Assembly: GCA_021613535.1 (NCBI GenBank)
Contig: CP075495.1
Span: forward strand, 11,160,001-11,224,000
Direction of reading: 5' to 3'
Length of the DNA: 64,000 nt
Source: Adineta vaga
Taxonomy: Eukaryota; Rotifera
Within the stretch, counting starts at the first letter, position 1. Every line of letters starts with the position of its first letter. Position numbers and translations under genes: made by a program. The notes below the pieces were generated by a model. The model did not search any database. It was not told the origin of the DNA and saw only the letters and a list, made by a program, of their open reading frames with translations. Of this stretch, positions 62,811 through 64,000 are shown piece after piece.

Positions 62811-63527
62811 ATGAATACGTTCACTCTTATTTTACTTGCTACGGCAGCAGTTTTAAGTACTGGTCGACCATCTGATTTACCAAACTGGGTAGGTATATAT
62901 ACTATCGATGATAGTTGCAATCAAGCTGAATGTTGTTGTGTATCAAAACAAGCGGTTATATCAAAAGTTCGTGATACTCAATTATTAATCACAGCAAGTG
63001 TTGCTGGCGCACCATGTCGAGAACAATTAAATGGTTCAACAACAATTTCTGTAACATTACCCATTCCTCAAGATAAAGGTGGCTATCAAATCACAACAAA
63101 TTTTCTCGGTACAAATAATCGATTTACTCTCAATTCTGATAGTCAATATATTGCTAATGTTAATTTACAAAGTCCAAAATGTAGTGGTGCAGCACAACGA
63201 GCAGTCAGTAATTGGATAGGAACATTTAATATCGATGACAGTTGTGATCAAAATGAATGCTGTTGTTTATCAGGTCAAACAAAAATTACGAAAATAAGTG
63301 ATACACAACTCTTAGTTGCAGCTAATATAGTTGGTAAAACATGTCCATCAGACTTAAATGGTTCAGTTGAAGTGCCACTTGCCATACCACAAGATCAAAA
63401 TGGTTTTCAAACTACAACAAATTTTCTCGGTACAAATAATCGATTTACATTAACTTATGACAATCAATATATTGCCAATGTTAATTTACAAAGTCCTAAA
63501 TGTAGTGGTATGGGACGACGCGCATAA
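62811..63527 (+). CDS. Secreted protein with two tandem cysteine-rich repeats, unknown family
   Basis: An intronless ORF of 238 residues with a signal peptide (MNTFTLILLATAAVLSTGRP). Two copies of a 107-residue domain follow, starting NWVGIYTIDDSCNQAECCCV and NWIGTFNIDDSCDQNECCCL. Each copy then has DTQLL, a later Cys, LNGS (N-glycosylation site), IPQD, TTNFLGTNNRFTL and IANVNLQSPKCSG. The spacing of repeated motifs is exactly 321 bases. Each copy has six cysteines, including a CCC triplet. The compact beta-rich appearance suggests a secreted binding or defence-type protein, but no family was recognised. It is adjacent to the secreted DUF2237 gene. Confidence 0.85.
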   Translation: MNTFTLILLATAAVLSTGRPSDLPNWVGIYTIDDSCNQAECCCVSKQAVISKVRDTQLLITASVAGAPCREQLNGSTTISVTLPIPQDKGGYQITTNFLGTNNRFTLNSDSQYIANVNLQSPKCSGAAQRAVSNWIGTFNIDDSCDQNECCCLSGQTKITKISDTQLLVAANIVGKTCPSDLNGSVEVPLAIPQDQNGFQTTTNFLGTNNRFTLTYDNQYIANVNLQSPKCSGMGRRA

Positions 63528-64000
63528 ATTTTCGAATTAATGTGAAAAATTTTACTTAAAGAACATAGTTTGCTTTAATCTAATAACTATGTACTAATTA
63601 TCAGTATATCACAAATAAATTGACATATATTATATCTTTTCAGTTCTAATTCACCAAAATATTCAACAAAACTACTGCCCTCTATAGTATTCTTTACTTC
63701 AAATCTCTAAAATTATACCTTCACTTTAAAAGATATTTCATATCTATGATAACATTAACCGTTGAGTTTAGTCAGAAGATGTACTTTGAAATCATTCTCA
63801 ATCTAATGAAATTCAATCGATCCATATCATCATCTCTGAAATGAATAAGAATTTCCTATTGATCAATGAGCCACATCTTTGACAAGTATAAGTATCGTAT
63901 CATATATTTTTTCATTTATTCATCTGATCAACCAATTGTTGTTTTTCGATTCTTGATATGACATGATAAATGACCATCCATGTTTATATTCATGAATATA
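63528..64000. other. Non-coding end of window
   Basis: AT-rich sequence downstream of the repeat-domain gene. No ORF or RNA was recognised. An AATAAA lies near 63615. Confidence 0.5.

Noticed and set aside
1-64000. tRNA or rRNA genes, CRISPR arrays, telomeric repeats
   Set aside because: None were seen on reading the window. Weak or degenerate tRNAs could be missed by eye.

Overview
The window is metazoan nuclear DNA. It is AT-rich and carries intron-containing genes for animal-specific proteins: calsyntenin, an RXR-type nuclear receptor, JADE, a forkhead protein, an axonemal dynein light chain, xanthine dehydrogenase, MOCOS and casein kinase I. Introns are mostly 45-70 bp with GT-AG ends, intergenic gaps are short, and a few intronless genes look bacterial (DERA, DUF2237). 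This combination resembles a bdelloid rotifer; that is an inference, and only the animal assignment is firm.

Layout. Minus-strand genes fill the first 15 kb: calsyntenin (181-6263), a JADE-family PHD protein (6914-10387) and a protein built from two degenerate pogo/CENP-B-type transposases (11593-15082). A short divergent promoter region then leads to plus-strand DNAL4, a BAF-like protein and an EGF-trypsin protease (15383-18728). Convergent to these are RXR (19287-20953) and bacterial-type deoxyribose-phosphate aldolase (21080-21745). Next come MOCOS and XDH in tandem on the plus strand (23874-31431), a membrane-anchored relative of peptidylglycine/dopamine monooxygenases that has lost every copper ligand (32529-34770), and a second trypsin on the minus strand (34850-36034). 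Further minus-strand genes are an ankyrin protein (36723-38180), a divergent forkhead protein (39663-42816) and a single-HMG-box protein (43855-44121). After 3.5 kb of non-coding DNA there is a very large unrecognised plus-strand gene (47634-54155), then a small membrane protein, a small minus-strand ankyrin protein, an ABHD4/5-type hydrolase, casein kinase I alpha, a secreted DUF2237 protein and a secreted protein made of two copies of one cysteine-rich domain.

Functional links. MOCOS sulfurates the molybdenum cofactor that XDH needs, so their tandem arrangement pairs an enzyme with its activator. The BAF-like and double-transposase proteins both descend from DNA-binding or transposon-related families. 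RXR, JADE, the forkhead protein and the HMG protein are nuclear regulators.

Sequence quality. Several otherwise well conserved genes (JADE, XDH twice, both trypsins, the large unknown gene, possibly the small membrane gene) show isolated one-base frame breaks. Residual indel errors in the assembly are the simplest explanation, but degeneration of one gene copy cannot be excluded from sequence alone.
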